From: Sphingobacteriales bacterium
GTDB lineage: Bacteria; Bacteroidota; Bacteroidia; Chitinophagales; UBA2359
Direction of reading: 5' to 3'
DNA length: 64,000 nucleotides
Assembly (NCBI GenBank): GCA_016711285.1
Contig: JADJTG010000010.1
Location: 1 to 64,000, forward strand
Both the position numbers and the translations under genes were made by a program. The stretch's first letter is position 1. Each line of letters opens with the position of its first letter. The notes beneath the pieces are model-generated. The model searched no databases. It was not told the origin of the DNA and saw nothing but the letters and a program-made list of their open reading frames with translations. Positions 44,800-54,823 of this stretch are shown in pieces.

Positions 44800-45438
44800 A
44801 TGCTTATCTTTGGAACAAAAACAATCCCGACTACTATCAAAACTGGCGAATTTCAGTGTCCAAATTGCCAAGACAAAAGAAGTTACACGCTAAAAAGGTT
44901 TAAAAAATATTTCCACATTTTTTTTATTCCATTAATTCCAACCGACAATTTAGGTGATAGCTTAGACTGTAATTATTGTTCGACGAGTTATATTCCAGGA
45001 ACAATTCTTAGTAAGGGTGAATATAGTCCAGAGAATCCATTAGGAAATAATTTCACAGGTAACTATTTGGAAATGATTCCTACCACATTTGGGACAAGAT
45101 TAGGGGCTTACATAATTGATTTAATTTTGATTCAGGTAATAACAATTGCATTGGCATCAATGAAACTTGGAATCTTTTTATCACTTTTTAATTTTATCTA
45201 CTTTTTAGCTTGTGATATAATGTTTGAAGGTTCATCGGTTGGAAAATTGATTTTAAAAATCAAAGTCTCAGAATTGGACGAAGACAAGTTGCCAACTATT
45301 ATGAATCTTTTTATACGAAATTTAATCAAAGGAATTTGTGGCTTTTTCCCACTAATTTATTTATTTGCCTTATCAAATAAAAATGTTCAAACACTACACG
45401 ACAAGGCTGCTAAAACAATTGTTATAGGGCAAGCATAG
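44800..45438 (+). CDS. RDD-family membrane protein with N-terminal zinc ribbon
   Basis: The 212-residue protein has an N-terminal zinc ribbon (FQCPNCQDKRSY ... LDCNYCSTSYIPG, two CxxC pairs, residues about 20-67) followed by an RDD domain with three to four membrane segments (TFGTRLGAYIIDLILIQVITIALASM, LGIFLSLFNFIYFLACDIMFEGSSVGKLILKI, LIKGICGFFPLIYLFALSN, ending LHDKAAKTIVI). RDD proteins are linked to ion transport in some bacteria, but the role of the zinc-ribbon form is unknown. It lies in the accessory zone, same strand as abiJ, and ends before another hairpin. Confidence 0.78.
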   Translation: MLIFGTKTIPTTIKTGEFQCPNCQDKRSYTLKRFKKYFHIFFIPLIPTDNLGDSLDCNYCSTSYIPGTILSKGEYSPENPLGNNFTGNYLEMIPTTFGTRLGAYIIDLILIQVITIALASMKLGIFLSLFNFIYFLACDIMFEGSSVGKLILKIKVSELDEDKLPTIMNLFIRNLIKGICGFFPLIYLFALSNKNVQTLHDKAAKTIVIGQA

Positions 45439-45447
45439 GAAGTAAAA

Positions 45448-45483
45448 GCCCTGCCACCAACATCGGCTTGGCAACAGCAGGGC
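45448..45483 (+). terminator. Hairpin after the RDD gene
   Basis: GCCCTGC (45448-45454) pairs with GCAGGGC (45477-45483), with an inner CCAA/TTGG pairing. It begins 9 bp after the RDD stop. There is no T tract on the plus strand, so it may be a weak terminator or a further cassette-boundary hairpin. Confidence 0.45.
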
Positions 45484-45639
45484 AGACGGAAGTAATTGAA
45501 CATCTGTACTTCTATTACAATACTTCCTAAAGAAATTAAGCTACCCTCCAATCAGAATGGTTTTCAAATAATAGCTTTTTGATTTTATGATTATTTTTGA
45601 CTTGATTGGGTTCTTAAGTATTTTTTTTAAAAAGCAATT

Positions 45640-46884
45640 TTACGAAGCCATTCGCAATATATTCACTTTAGATTTGGATAGTTTTTCTTTGGCATAATCC
45701 AAAGTGAGATGAAATTCTTTGATGCCGCTTTGCGAAGGTAATTCAAACATGGCATCGGTGAGGATAGCCTCGCAAATGGAGCGCAAGCCGCGTGCACCCA
45801 GTTCAAATTCAATGGCTTTGTCCACAATAAAATCTACCACTTCATCGGTTATCACCAAATGAATACCCTCCAAATCAAATAATTTGCCGTATTGTTTAAG
45901 GAGTGCATTGCGCGGGCGGGTGAGTATGTCGCGCAGGGCGGCTTTGTCGAGCGGCTGTAAGTAAGTCACCACTGGCAAGCGTCCCACCAATTCCGGTATC
46001 AGCCCAAAATGGCGCAAATCTTGCGGATTGACGTATTGCAGCAGATTGTTTTTGTCCACCGTCACCGTATTTTGCACGGCACTGTAGCCGATGTTATTCG
46101 ATTTCATACGTTTGGCGATAAGCGACTCAATACCATCAAAAGCACCGCCGCAAATAAACAAGATATTCTGGGTGTTGATTTTTACCATTTTTTGTTCGGG
46201 GTGTTTGCGCCCTCCTTGCGGTGGCACCAATACTTCGCTGCCTTCAAGGAGTTTGAGCAATGCCTGTTGCACGCCCTCGCCCGATACATCGCGCGTGATG
46301 GAGGGATTGTCGCCTTTGCGCGAAATTTTATCTATTTCGTCAATGTAAATAATACCGCGCTCGGCTGCTTTTACGTCATAGTTGCATACTTGCAGCAAAC
46401 GCGACAAAATGCTTTCCACATCTTCGCCCACATAGCCCGCTTCCGTAAATACGGTGGCATCAACTATCGTAAAAGGCACATTCAAAAACTTGGCAATGGT
46501 ACGCGCCAACAACGTTTTTCCCGTTCCGGTACGACCTACCAAAATAATATTGGATTTTTCTATTTCTACCTCTGTGTTGTCGTTTTGCTGTTGCAGTCTT
46601 TTGTAATGATTATACACCGCTACGGCAATGATTTTTTTGGCTTCATCTTGCCCTACAACATACAAATCCAAAAACTCCTTAATCGCCAAGGGTTTTACCA
46701 TTTTTGGGGTGGTAAATTTGTGCGATTTCTGATTGTTGATTTGCAACTCCTCCTCTATGATTTGTTGCGCCTGTGCTACACAATTTTCGCAAATGTGCCC
46801 TTCTATGCCTGCTATCAAAATGATGGTATCTTCTTTCCCTTTTCCGCAAAAAGAGCAAACTTGAGCATAATTATTTTTTGCCAT
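45640..46884 (-). CDS. clpX: ATP-dependent Clp protease ATP-binding subunit ClpX
   Basis: From the ATG at 46884 (MAKNNYAQVCSFCGKGKEDTIILIAG) the product is 414 residues. It has the N-terminal C4 zinc domain (CSFC...CENC), Walker A (LVGRTGTGKTLLARTIAKFL), pore loop region (EAGYVGEDVE), Walker B (GIIYIDEIDKIS), the IGF-loop region and C-terminal small AAA domain (EFELGARGLRSICEAI). It unfolds tagged proteins and feeds them to ClpP; clpP is not adjacent here. Upstream methionine codons give no family-like sequence, so the 46884 start is preferred. Confidence 0.96.
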   Translation of the reverse strand: MAKNNYAQVCSFCGKGKEDTIILIAGIEGHICENCVAQAQQIIEEELQINNQKSHKFTTPKMVKPLAIKEFLDLYVVGQDEAKKIIAVAVYNHYKRLQQQNDNTEVEIEKSNIILVGRTGTGKTLLARTIAKFLNVPFTIVDATVFTEAGYVGEDVESILSRLLQVCNYDVKAAERGIIYIDEIDKISRKGDNPSITRDVSGEGVQQALLKLLEGSEVLVPPQGGRKHPEQKMVKINTQNILFICGGAFDGIESLIAKRMKSNNIGYSAVQNTVTVDKNNLLQYVNPQDLRHFGLIPELVGRLPVVTYLQPLDKAALRDILTRPRNALLKQYGKLFDLEGIHLVITDEVVDFIVDKAIEFELGARGLRSICEAILTDAMFELPSQSGIKEFHLTLDYAKEKLSKSKVNILRMAS

Positions 46885-46938
46885 AAAATGCTGAATAAAT
46901 GATATTAAAATGAGTGCAATAACTTGGCGTGCTTGCAA

Positions 46939-47304
46939 ATTAAAGCTGTAAAGATATAGTCTTCATCGCAATATCGCCGTATTTTAAATGATATTATCGT
47001 CATTTTTTACAATTTATTGACTTATTACAACGCTTATCAATATTTATACCGCAATACTTGATTTGAAAGCACAGCATTGACCAAAAATGTTGATTGTTAT
47101 AATAAAAGTTGCTAAAACATTAAAAAGTTCAGAAATAAATGCAGTGTTTTTTTATTTTTAGATAAATCAACCTGCGCCGATAAATATTGGGTGACAGTAA
47201 AACTTTAAAACTTATCATTTTATACTTAAAAATTGTGTAGGAAGTCCGTATTTTTGCCGCGCTATTTTTATTTTTTATACATTGCTATTTTTCAATTATT
47301 CGGA
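46939..47304. other. Intergenic region between clpX and gcvP
   Basis: This is a 366-bp AT-rich gap between divergent genes, so promoters for both should lie here. A TATTTTTG box for gcvP is at 47249-47256. A near match for clpX (TATCTTTA on the minus strand) lies about 46956. No RNA structure or small gene is evident. Confidence 0.4.
47249..47256 (+). promoter_or_regulatory. TAnnTTTG -7 box for gcvP
   Basis: TATTTTTG lies 49 bp before the ATG at 47305. It falls inside the longer upstream open frame and so supports the downstream start. No TTTG is found at the -33 distance. Confidence 0.45.
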
Positions 47305-50208
47305 ATGAACCAACTTCCCTATTATCATTTTGCACACCGCCATATCGGAACGGCAGAACTCCACGAAAGCGAAGCTATGTTGCAATATTTGCAAACTGCT
47401 TCCTTAGATGAACTCATCAACCAAACCGTACCTGCTTCCATACGGCTCAAAAAACCACTGCAACTGCCCGAAGCACTTACTGAACAAGCCTATTTGCAAC
47501 ATATCCGAAGTATTGCCCAACACAATAAAATCGCCAAATCCTATATCGGTTTGGGATATTACGGCACTTTTACGCCGCCCGCTATCCAGCGCAATATTTT
47601 TGAAAACCCCGGTTGGTACACACAATATACACCCTATCAAGCCGAAATTGCACAAGGTCGCTTGGAGGCTTTGCTCAATTTTCAAACGGTAGTCAGCGAC
47701 CTCACCGCCCTGCCCATTGCCAATGCCTCGCTCCTCGACGAAGCCACCGCCGCCGCCGAAGCTATGTATATGCTCTATCAGCACAAAAATAAAAATGCAA
47801 AAGCCGACAGCGAAGCCGCCGTATTTTTGGTTTCGGAGCATTGTTTCCCTGCCACCATCGAAGTAGTAAAAACACGCGCTGCCGCTTTGGGTATCAATGT
47901 TATCGTTGCTCCGCCCGACACTTTTGTACTCAATGCGCAGGTATTTGGCATATTGTTGCAATACCCCGCCGACAACGGTGCCGTTTATAATTATCACACT
48001 TTGTGCCAAAATGCACATGAGCAGGATATATATGTATGCGTTGCCGCCGATTTGCTGTCGCTCACTTTGCTCAGTCCTCCGGGTGAATGGGGGGCTGATG
48101 TAGCAGTAGGTAGCACACAGCGTTTTGGTGTACCTATGGGCTATGGCGGTCCGCACGCCGCTTATTTTGCCACACGAGACGAGTTCAAACGCCTGCTGCC
48201 CGGGCGCATTATCGGCGTATCCATCGACCGCCGCCAACAACGCGCCCTCCGTATGGCACTCCAAACCCGCGAGCAGCATATCCGCCGCGAAAAAGCTACT
48301 TCCAATATTTGTACCGCACAGGCATTACTCGCAATTATGGCGGGTATGTATGCTGTGTATCACGGCGCAAACGGCTTGAAAAAAATTGCGCAAAACATTC
48401 ATCAAAAAGCGCAATATTTGGAGCATTTATTGAAAGAATGTGGTTTTAAACAAAATAATGCCGCTTATTTTGATACTTTGAGTATAAAAGTAAAAAGCGA
48501 AGATTTTTTAAAAATAAAAAAAGCTGCCGAAAAAGCTCTGTTAAATTTCCGTTATAAATCGGAAAACGAAATTACCATCAGTGTGGACGAAACCACCTCC
48601 GAAAAAGATATAGAACAAATCGTTGCTGTTTTTGCCAAAAGCACCGCAAAAAAAATCCCCGTTTTTGATGTAAAAAAAGCAATATCGCCGCTTGCAAAAA
48701 TTCAGGCGACCCTGCAACGTAGCAGCACTTATTTACAACAGCCGATATTCAACAGCTATCATTCCGAAACCGAACTGATGCGCTATATCAAAAAGCTGGA
48801 AAACCGCGACCTCTCGCTAACGCACTCTATGATTGCGCTCGGCTCTTGTACTATGAAACTCAACGCCGCCGTAGAGTTGATGCCGGTGAGCTATCCTGAA
48901 TTTTCACAATTACACCCTTTCGCTCCTTTGTCGCAAACCAAAGGCTATCAGCAAATTTTTGCCGAGTTAGAGCAATATCTGTGCGAAATTACCGCTTTGG
49001 CTGCTTGCTCCCTACAACCCAACTCCGGCGCACAAGGTGAGTACGCCGGCTTGCTCACCATTCGCAATTACCACAAAACCCGCGGACAAGCGGAGCGCAC
49101 CATTGCCCTGATTCCTTCTTCGGCACACGGCACTAATCCGGCAAGTGCAGTGCTATGTGGCTTGGAAGTGGTAGTAGTAAAATGTGATGAAAACGGCAAT
49201 ATTGATGTGGAAGATTTGCGCCAAAAAGCCGAACAACACCGCAAAAAATTGGCAGTGCTGATGCTTACTTATCCTTCTACCCACGGCGTATTTGAAGAGC
49301 AGGCACAGGAAATTTGCAGCATTGTGCATCAAAACGGCGGACAAGTATATATGGATGGTGCCAATATGAACGCACAAGTGGGGCTTACAGCTCCCGGTGT
49401 TATCGGGGCTGATGTATGTCACCTGAATTTACACAAAACTTTTGCCATTCCGCATGGCGGCGGCGGTCCGGGAGCAGGACCTATTTGTGTGGCGAAGCAC
49501 CTGAAACCCTATTTGCCCTCACACGGATTTTTACAGAAAAATAAACGCCTCAAAACTTTTTCGGCAGTATCGGCGGCTCCCTGGGGCAGTGCCAATATTT
49601 TGCTGATTTCGTATGCTTATATCCGCTTGCTGGGCGCAAAAGGCTTAACCGAAGCCACCCGCTACGCCATTTTAAATGCCAATTATATCAAAAATCGCTT
49701 GCAGCACGAATATGAGGTATTGTATGTAGGCAAACAAGGGCGCGTGGCGCACGAGTTGATTTTGGATATGCGGGATTTTAAAAATAGTGCCAATATTGAA
49801 GTAGAAGATATAGCCAAACGCCTGATGGATTATGGTTTTCACGCACCTACAGTATCGTTTCCGGTGGCGGGAACTTTGATGATAGAACCCACCGAAAGCG
49901 AAAGCAAAGCCGAACTCGACCGCTTTTGCGATGCAATGTTGGCTATAAAAGCCGAAATAATGGATATTATCAAAGGCGATGCCGATAAAAATAACAATGT
50001 GCTGAAAAATGCCCCACACCCTTTGGACGAAGTGTGTGCCGATACTTGGAATTATCCCTACTCGCGCGAAAAAGCGGCTTTCCCGCTTCCCTTTGTACGC
50101 GACAATAAATTCTGGGCTTTTGTGGCGAGGGTCAACGGCTCGCACGGCGACCGCCACCTTATTTGCACCTGCGCCCCCACAGAAGCCTACGAAACAGCAG
50201 CCACTTGA
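47305..50208 (+). CDS. gcvP: Glycine dehydrogenase (decarboxylating), P protein
   Basis: From MNQLPYYHFAHRHIG (47305) the product is 967 residues, the single-chain P protein in which both halves are fused. It decarboxylates glycine with PLP and passes the aminomethyl group to the H protein. Motifs include FAHRHIG at the start, the N-terminal half (YIGLGYYGTFTPPAIQRNIFENPGWYTQYTPYQAEIAQGRLE), the glycine-cleavage signature GSCTMKLNAAVELMPVSYPEF, and the PLP lysine in HLNLHKTFAIPHGGGGPGAGPI. gcvT and gcvH are not nearby, as is usual in this phylum. Confidence 0.96.
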   Translation: MNQLPYYHFAHRHIGTAELHESEAMLQYLQTASLDELINQTVPASIRLKKPLQLPEALTEQAYLQHIRSIAQHNKIAKSYIGLGYYGTFTPPAIQRNIFENPGWYTQYTPYQAEIAQGRLEALLNFQTVVSDLTALPIANASLLDEATAAAEAMYMLYQHKNKNAKADSEAAVFLVSEHCFPATIEVVKTRAAALGINVIVAPPDTFVLNAQVFGILLQYPADNGAVYNYHTLCQNAHEQDIYVCVAADLLSLTLLSPPGEWGADVAVGSTQRFGVPMGYGGPHAAYFATRDEFKRLLPGRIIGVSIDRRQQRALRMALQTREQHIRREKATSNICTAQALLAIMAGMYAVYHGANGLKKIAQNIHQKAQYLEHLLKECGFKQNNAAYFDTLSIKVKSEDFLKIKKAAEKALLNFRYKSENEITISVDETTSEKDIEQIVAVFAKSTAKKIPVFDVKKAISPLAKIQATLQRSSTYLQQPIFNSYHSETELMRYIKKLENRDLSLTHSMIALGSCTMKLNAAVELMPVSYPEFSQLHPFAPLSQTKGYQQIFAELEQYLCEITALAACSLQPNSGAQGEYAGLLTIRNYHKTRGQAERTIALIPSSAHGTNPASAVLCGLEVVVVKCDENGNIDVEDLRQKAEQHRKKLAVLMLTYPSTHGVFEEQAQEICSIVHQNGGQVYMDGANMNAQVGLTAPGVIGADVCHLNLHKTFAIPHGGGGPGAGPICVAKHLKPYLPSHGFLQKNKRLKTFSAVSAAPWGSANILLISYAYIRLLGAKGLTEATRYAILNANYIKNRLQHEYEVLYVGKQGRVAHELILDMRDFKNSANIEVEDIAKRLMDYGFHAPTVSFPVAGTLMIEPTESESKAELDRFCDAMLAIKAEIMDIIKGDADKNNNVLKNAPHPLDEVCADTWNYPYSREKAAFPLPFVRDNKFWAFVARVNGSHGDRHLICTCAPTEAYETAAT

Positions 50209-50434
50209 TGACTATCATACGTTAAAAACAGAAAACAGAACAGAATCTCTGTCTGTATTTTCTATTTATACGTCTTATGATTACTCGCTACAAATTGAAT
50301 TGCAAAAAAATAGGTTTACAATTTACAATTAATTGATTGTTTATTTTTTTATTTGGTAAAATTTTTGCAACTCAAATTGCGTTGAGTATTACTTCGCACT
50401 TTGGCATATTTTTTTGTTATTTTGAATTGATGAT

Positions 50435-52378
50435 ATGATAGCTCCCGATACAGTCGCCGCCATTCACGAAGCCGCCCGCATTGAAGAAGTGGTTGGCGAT
50501 TTCGTGAGCCTCAGAAAACGGGGGGCTAACCTCTTGGGCTTGTGCCCTTTCCACAACGAGCGCACTCCTTCTTTTACGGTGTCGCCCGTCAAAAATCTTT
50601 TCAAATGCTTCGGCTGTGGCAAAGGCGGCAGTCCCGTACAATTTGTGATGGAACACGAGCGATTAGATTATCCCGCCGCTCTCCGCTATCTCGCACAACG
50701 CTACAATATCCCCATCGAAGAAAAGGAGGAAGACGAAGCCCTCCGCCAACGCCGCAATCTACTCGAAAGCCTCGCCCTTGTCAATCAGTTTGCACAGCAG
50801 TATTTCTCCGACCTCCTCCTCCAAAACCCCGAAGGGCAATCTGTTGGAGGCAGCTATTTTAAAGAACGTGGCTTTTTGCAAAGTACGCTCGAAAAGTTTC
50901 AACTTGGCTACAGCCTCGACAGCTTCGACGGTTTGCTCCAAGCCGCCACCCAAAAAGGCTACCAAAGCGACTACCTGCTGCAATTGGGACTACTAACCGA
51001 AAAAAACGGCAAACGCTTCGATTTTTTTCGCGCCCGCGTGATATTTCCTATCCACAACGCCGCCGGAAGAGTGGTGGCTTTTGCCGGACGCACCCTGCTC
51101 AACAACGACAAAACACAGCCTAAATACATCAATTCGCCAGAAACCGAACTTTACGTCAAAAGCAAAACGCTCTACGGCTTGCATCTGGCAAAAAAAGCCA
51201 TTCAGCAGCACGATTTTTGTTTTTTGGTGGAAGGCTACACCGATGTAATTTCGCTGCATCAGGCAGGCATTGAAAATGTAGTAGCTTCGTCAGGTACTTC
51301 GCTCACCGAGGGGCAAATTCAACTCATCAAACGCTACACTACTCATATCACCGTGCTGTATGACGGTGATGCGGCGGGTATCAAAGCGGCTTTGCGCGGT
51401 TTGGATATGATTTTGGAGGCGGATATGAATGTAAAAATCGTTAATCTGCCGCCCACCGAAGACCCCGACTCTTGGGTACGACAAAAAGGGGCTGCCGGTT
51501 TTTTGGAATATGTGCAGCAAAATGCCAAAGATTTTATCTTCTACAAAGCTGCCCTGCTTGCCGCCGAAGCTGCCCACGACCCCGTCAAGCGCAGCGAACT
51601 CGTGCACAGCATCGTGGATTCCATAGCGCGTATTCCCGATGCTATCAAGCGCAGCGTGTATGTGCGCGAATGTGCTACACTCTTGCAAGTACCCGAAAGC
51701 CTGCTCATTGCCGAAAGCAATAAAATACGGCGGCAGCAGTTCAAAGCACAGGTGAGCGAACAGGATAAAGCAGCTGTGGATTATTTGATGCCCGCCACCG
51801 CACCGCCGCCCAAGCAAAATAACAATACCGCCACCACCGATGCTGTTGGCTTAGACCATTTAGAGCGCGAAGTATTGCGCCTTTTGCTGCGACACGGCTC
51901 AAAAGAAATAGAACCGGAAATTTTTGTAATTCCTTTTGTACTGCACGATTTGCAGGATTCCAAAATCACTTTTAAAAACGCGCTCTGCGCTCAGGTATTG
52001 CTTTTGTTTGAACAAGCCCTGCACGAAGACCGCTTGGAAGAAGCCCGTTTTTTTCAATATCACGAAAACAGTGACATAGCCGCCCTCGCCGCCGACCTTC
52101 TCAGCGAAAAATACCAATTGAGCCACAACTGGGAAAAAATGCACCAGATTTATGTAAAAAGTGAAGATGAGCGTTTTAAAGAAGAATTGCTCAATTTGCT
52201 CAATCGCTACAAAGTGCGCTATTTGTTGCAATGGCGCGATGAATTGGCACAAGCCCTCAAACAAGCACAAGAACAAAAAGACGAAACAGAAATGATGCGC
52301 TTGCTGATATTGCAAAATGAATGTTTGAAATTGCAAAAAAGTCTTTCGCAATACCTGAAAAGCGATACTTTGCGATAA
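50435..52378 (+). CDS. dnaG: DNA primase DnaG
   Basis: The 647-residue protein has the N-terminal CHC2 zinc domain (CPFHNERTPSFTVSPVKNLFKCFGCGKGG, residues about 38-66), the catalytic core (FFRARVIFPIHNAAGRVVAFAGRTL), the TOPRIM domain (FLVEGYTDVISLHQAGIENVVASSGTSLTEGQIQLI ... VLYDGDAAGIKAALRGLDM) and a C-terminal helicase-interaction region of typical length. It makes RNA primers for replication. It is an intact single gene. Confidence 0.96.
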   Translation: MIAPDTVAAIHEAARIEEVVGDFVSLRKRGANLLGLCPFHNERTPSFTVSPVKNLFKCFGCGKGGSPVQFVMEHERLDYPAALRYLAQRYNIPIEEKEEDEALRQRRNLLESLALVNQFAQQYFSDLLLQNPEGQSVGGSYFKERGFLQSTLEKFQLGYSLDSFDGLLQAATQKGYQSDYLLQLGLLTEKNGKRFDFFRARVIFPIHNAAGRVVAFAGRTLLNNDKTQPKYINSPETELYVKSKTLYGLHLAKKAIQQHDFCFLVEGYTDVISLHQAGIENVVASSGTSLTEGQIQLIKRYTTHITVLYDGDAAGIKAALRGLDMILEADMNVKIVNLPPTEDPDSWVRQKGAAGFLEYVQQNAKDFIFYKAALLAAEAAHDPVKRSELVHSIVDSIARIPDAIKRSVYVRECATLLQVPESLLIAESNKIRRQQFKAQVSEQDKAAVDYLMPATAPPPKQNNNTATTDAVGLDHLEREVLRLLLRHGSKEIEPEIFVIPFVLHDLQDSKITFKNALCAQVLLLFEQALHEDRLEEARFFQYHENSDIAALAADLLSEKYQLSHNWEKMHQIYVKSEDERFKEELLNLLNRYKVRYLLQWRDELAQALKQAQEQKDETEMMRLLILQNECLKLQKSLSQYLKSDTLR

Positions 52379-52472
52379 AATACAGCTATATTATGTGCAA
52401 TGTTTTACATCTTTTTTAAGAAAAAAATAAAAGCAGCTCAATGCGTAATGTTCAAAGTTAAACAATAGCGCA

Positions 52473-52480
52473 TAATTTTG
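52473..52480 (+). promoter_or_regulatory. TAnnTTTG -7 box for the pyruvyl-transferase-like gene
   Basis: TAATTTTG ends 10 bp before the ATG at 52490, giving a predicted leader of only a few bases. It excludes the TTG at 52478 as a start. Confidence 0.45.
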
Positions 52481-52489
52481 TACCCGTAT

Positions 52490-53646
52490 ATGAAAATCAC
52501 CATCATTGGTTGGTATGGCACTGAAACCATCGGCGACCGCGCTATTTTAGCAGGAATCTTTTCGGCATTGCACACTGCTTACGGCTCTTTTGAAGTACAG
52601 TTGGGCAGTTTGTATCCCTTTTTCAGCGAGCGCACTTTAAGCGAAGATGCCGCATTGTATGCCGAAATGTGTGGCGGTGCTGCCGTTCCGGTGCGTTTAT
52701 TCAATTCGCGCGAGAGCAAATCCTTAGATGCTGCCCTTGCTTGGTGCGATGTGCTGCTGATGGGCGGTGGTCCTTTGATGCACATTCACACCTTATTTAT
52801 GGTGGAATATGCTTTTAAAAAAGCACGAAAAAACGGTAAAAAAACGGCAGTTTTGGGCTGTGGAATCGGACCTTTGGAGAAAAAATGCACCGTCAGGCGG
52901 TGTATCAGATTTTTAAGCACAGCGATGAAGTTGTACTGCGCGATGCGCTGTCGGCAGATTTTTTTCGCACCTTCGCCGATACTTCATCGCTGCCGCCCCT
53001 GCAAGTAGCCATAGACCCCGCCGTAGCTTGTTTGTTGGCATATCGCCACCGCCACACCGCCCATACTCCCGTCGCCGCCCCTTCGCCGTCTTTTGCCGCC
53101 ATCAGCCTGCGAGCTTTCCCCAACGAATACGCGCGCGTGCAAGCCGCCGCCGTGCAGCAACGTTTGGAACAATTGCTGCAACAAATGTCGATATATTTTC
53201 CCGATTATATACTCCGCTTAGTGCCGATGCACTATTTTCATATTGGCAATGACGACCGCGATTTTTTAAATGAACTCCGTTTTAGCCTACAACTGCCGCA
53301 GGTGCAGGTGCAAAATGAAATTTTATCACTGGAGCAAACGATGCAGACTTTTATGCAGGCGAACCTCAATGTAGGTATGCGTTTTCATGCAGTGGTGTTC
53401 CAAACTTTGCTCAAAGGCAACAACTATATAGTGGATTATACCGACCCGCAAAAGGGAAAAATCAGTGGCTTTTTGCAGGAAATAGGTGCAGGTGCTTTTT
53501 ATCAGTCGCGCTATATCAATTTACAAAGTACGGGAGCTGCCGCGAAAGAGTTGGATTTTTCTACGGCTCAACAAGTATATCGGGCAGATGACGTGCTTTT
53601 ACGACAAAAAATTGCGCTGTTGAGTGCAGCTTTGCAAAAGTTATGA
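52490..53646 (+). CDS. Polysaccharide pyruvyl transferase-family protein, one frameshift
   Basis: The gene starts MKITIIGWYGTETIGDRAILAGIF, the nucleotide-binding-like start of the polysaccharide pyruvyl transferase family, and continues DVLLMGGGPLMHIHTLFMVEYAFKKARKNGKKTAVLGCGIGPL. At an A6 run near 52885 the frame changes to RQAVYQIFKHSDEVVLRDALSADFF, with family segments FLQEIGAGAFYQ and NVGMRFHAVVFQTLLKGNNYIVDYTDPQKGKISGF in the second half. Family members add pyruvyl ketals to surface glycans or have related cell-wall roles; the substrate is unknown. One base would restore a product of about 385 residues. Confidence 0.75.
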
Positions 53647-54651
53647 AGAAATAGTAGCAGGGAGGCGTTTTTTGTTGAAAAGTGGCAGCAATATCAAAGC
53701 AATAATACCGGCAATGATGATAAAAATGCTTTGCATTACCCACACTATCCAACCGAAAGCCAAACCTTTTTCGTAGGGTACTTGATACAGCACCATCAGC
53801 GATGCCACCAACAAAGGATAAGCACCGATGCCACCCGGCGTAAAAATAAAACCAAAAGTACCGAATGCCAATACACTCAGGGTTTCAAGAAGGCTCAGAT
53901 GTTGGGTGCTTTCCATCGATTGCAGGGCGCAATAAATCATCATATAATACATTGCCCAGATAAAAAAACTATGAAAAACAAAAGCTCCCTGTTGTTTGAT
54001 GCGGCGCACCGAAAAAATCCCCTCCCACATACGGTGTAGGAAATTTTTGAACTTTTCTACAAAATGAACGCGCGCCGCCAATATTTTGAGTGCTACAAAA
54101 AAAATGACAAATCCTGCCAAAACTGCCACCAACTGCCACCAACTGAATTTGCTGTAAACATTTTCCCATAAAAAAGACTTCGCAAAGTTGCCGATTTTGC
54201 CAAACAGCAACAATACCGACAATGCCGTAAGCAATGCCAGCAACAACAAATCTAAAATACGGTCGGTGAAAGTAGTGCCGAGTACTTTTTCAAAAGAAAT
54301 TTTTTCGTAGCGACTCACCAAGCTGGTGCGGGTGGCTTCGCCCAAGCGCGGAAATGCCAGATTGACGAAATAAGCCACCAACAACGATAAAAAAGTATTA
54401 TATAAATGTGGTTTGTGCGATACAGGCTCCAACAACATCTGCCAGCGCACCGAGCGACTCCAATTACTCAAAAAAACCGCGAATAAAGATAAAAACATCC
54501 AATAATAATTGACTTCTTTAAAAGAAGCCAGCATTTCTGCCCGTTTGTCGGGAGCAATATCTTTCACCGACCAGTAGGCGATGCCTAATCCTAACAGCAA
54601 AAACAATACAAATTTCCCGATATTTAACGCTTGTGTGCGTATTTTTTTCAT
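53641..54651 (-). CDS. Lysylphosphatidylglycerol synthase TM-like / flippase-like membrane protein
   Basis: The 336-residue protein has about eight membrane segments and the pattern of the LPG_synthase_TM (UPF0104/AglD) family: FLSNWSRSVRWQMLLEPV, FLSLLVAYFVNLAFPRLGEATRTSLVSRYEKISFEKVLGTTFTDRILDLLLL, GTFGFIFTPGGIGAYPLLVASLMVLYQVPYEKGLAFGWIVWVMQSIFIIIAGIIAL. No soluble synthase domain is fused, so it is probably a lipid-linked substrate transporter rather than an aminoacyl-PG synthase. Its stop overlaps the end of the convergent gene by 6 bp. Confidence 0.82.
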   Translation of the reverse strand: MKKIRTQALNIGKFVLFLLLGLGIAYWSVKDIAPDKRAEMLASFKEVNYYWMFLSLFAVFLSNWSRSVRWQMLLEPVSHKPHLYNTFLSLLVAYFVNLAFPRLGEATRTSLVSRYEKISFEKVLGTTFTDRILDLLLLALLTALSVLLLFGKIGNFAKSFLWENVYSKFSWWQLVAVLAGFVIFFVALKILAARVHFVEKFKNFLHRMWEGIFSVRRIKQQGAFVFHSFFIWAMYYMMIYCALQSMESTQHLSLLETLSVLAFGTFGFIFTPGGIGAYPLLVASLMVLYQVPYEKGLAFGWIVWVMQSIFIIIAGIIALILLPLFNKKRLPATISS

Positions 54652-54823
54652 TTTGGTTATTCAAAAATAATATCAAAAACTAATAAAGCTGTACTCAAAA
54701 GCATATTGATTTGTGCATTCAAAGAAATACGCACAAAAATACTGCTCATTGAAATTTGTACAATTTACAATAAGTGGTGTTTTTTAATATACACAAAGTA
54801 TTACACAGGTAATCAACAATACA

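Noticed and set aside
43679..45438. Classical integron with attI and attC sites
   Set aside because: The boundary boxes do not fit RYYYAAC/GTTRRRY strictly and the recombinase fragment lacks the integron-integrase-specific region, so only a cassette-like hypothesis is kept.
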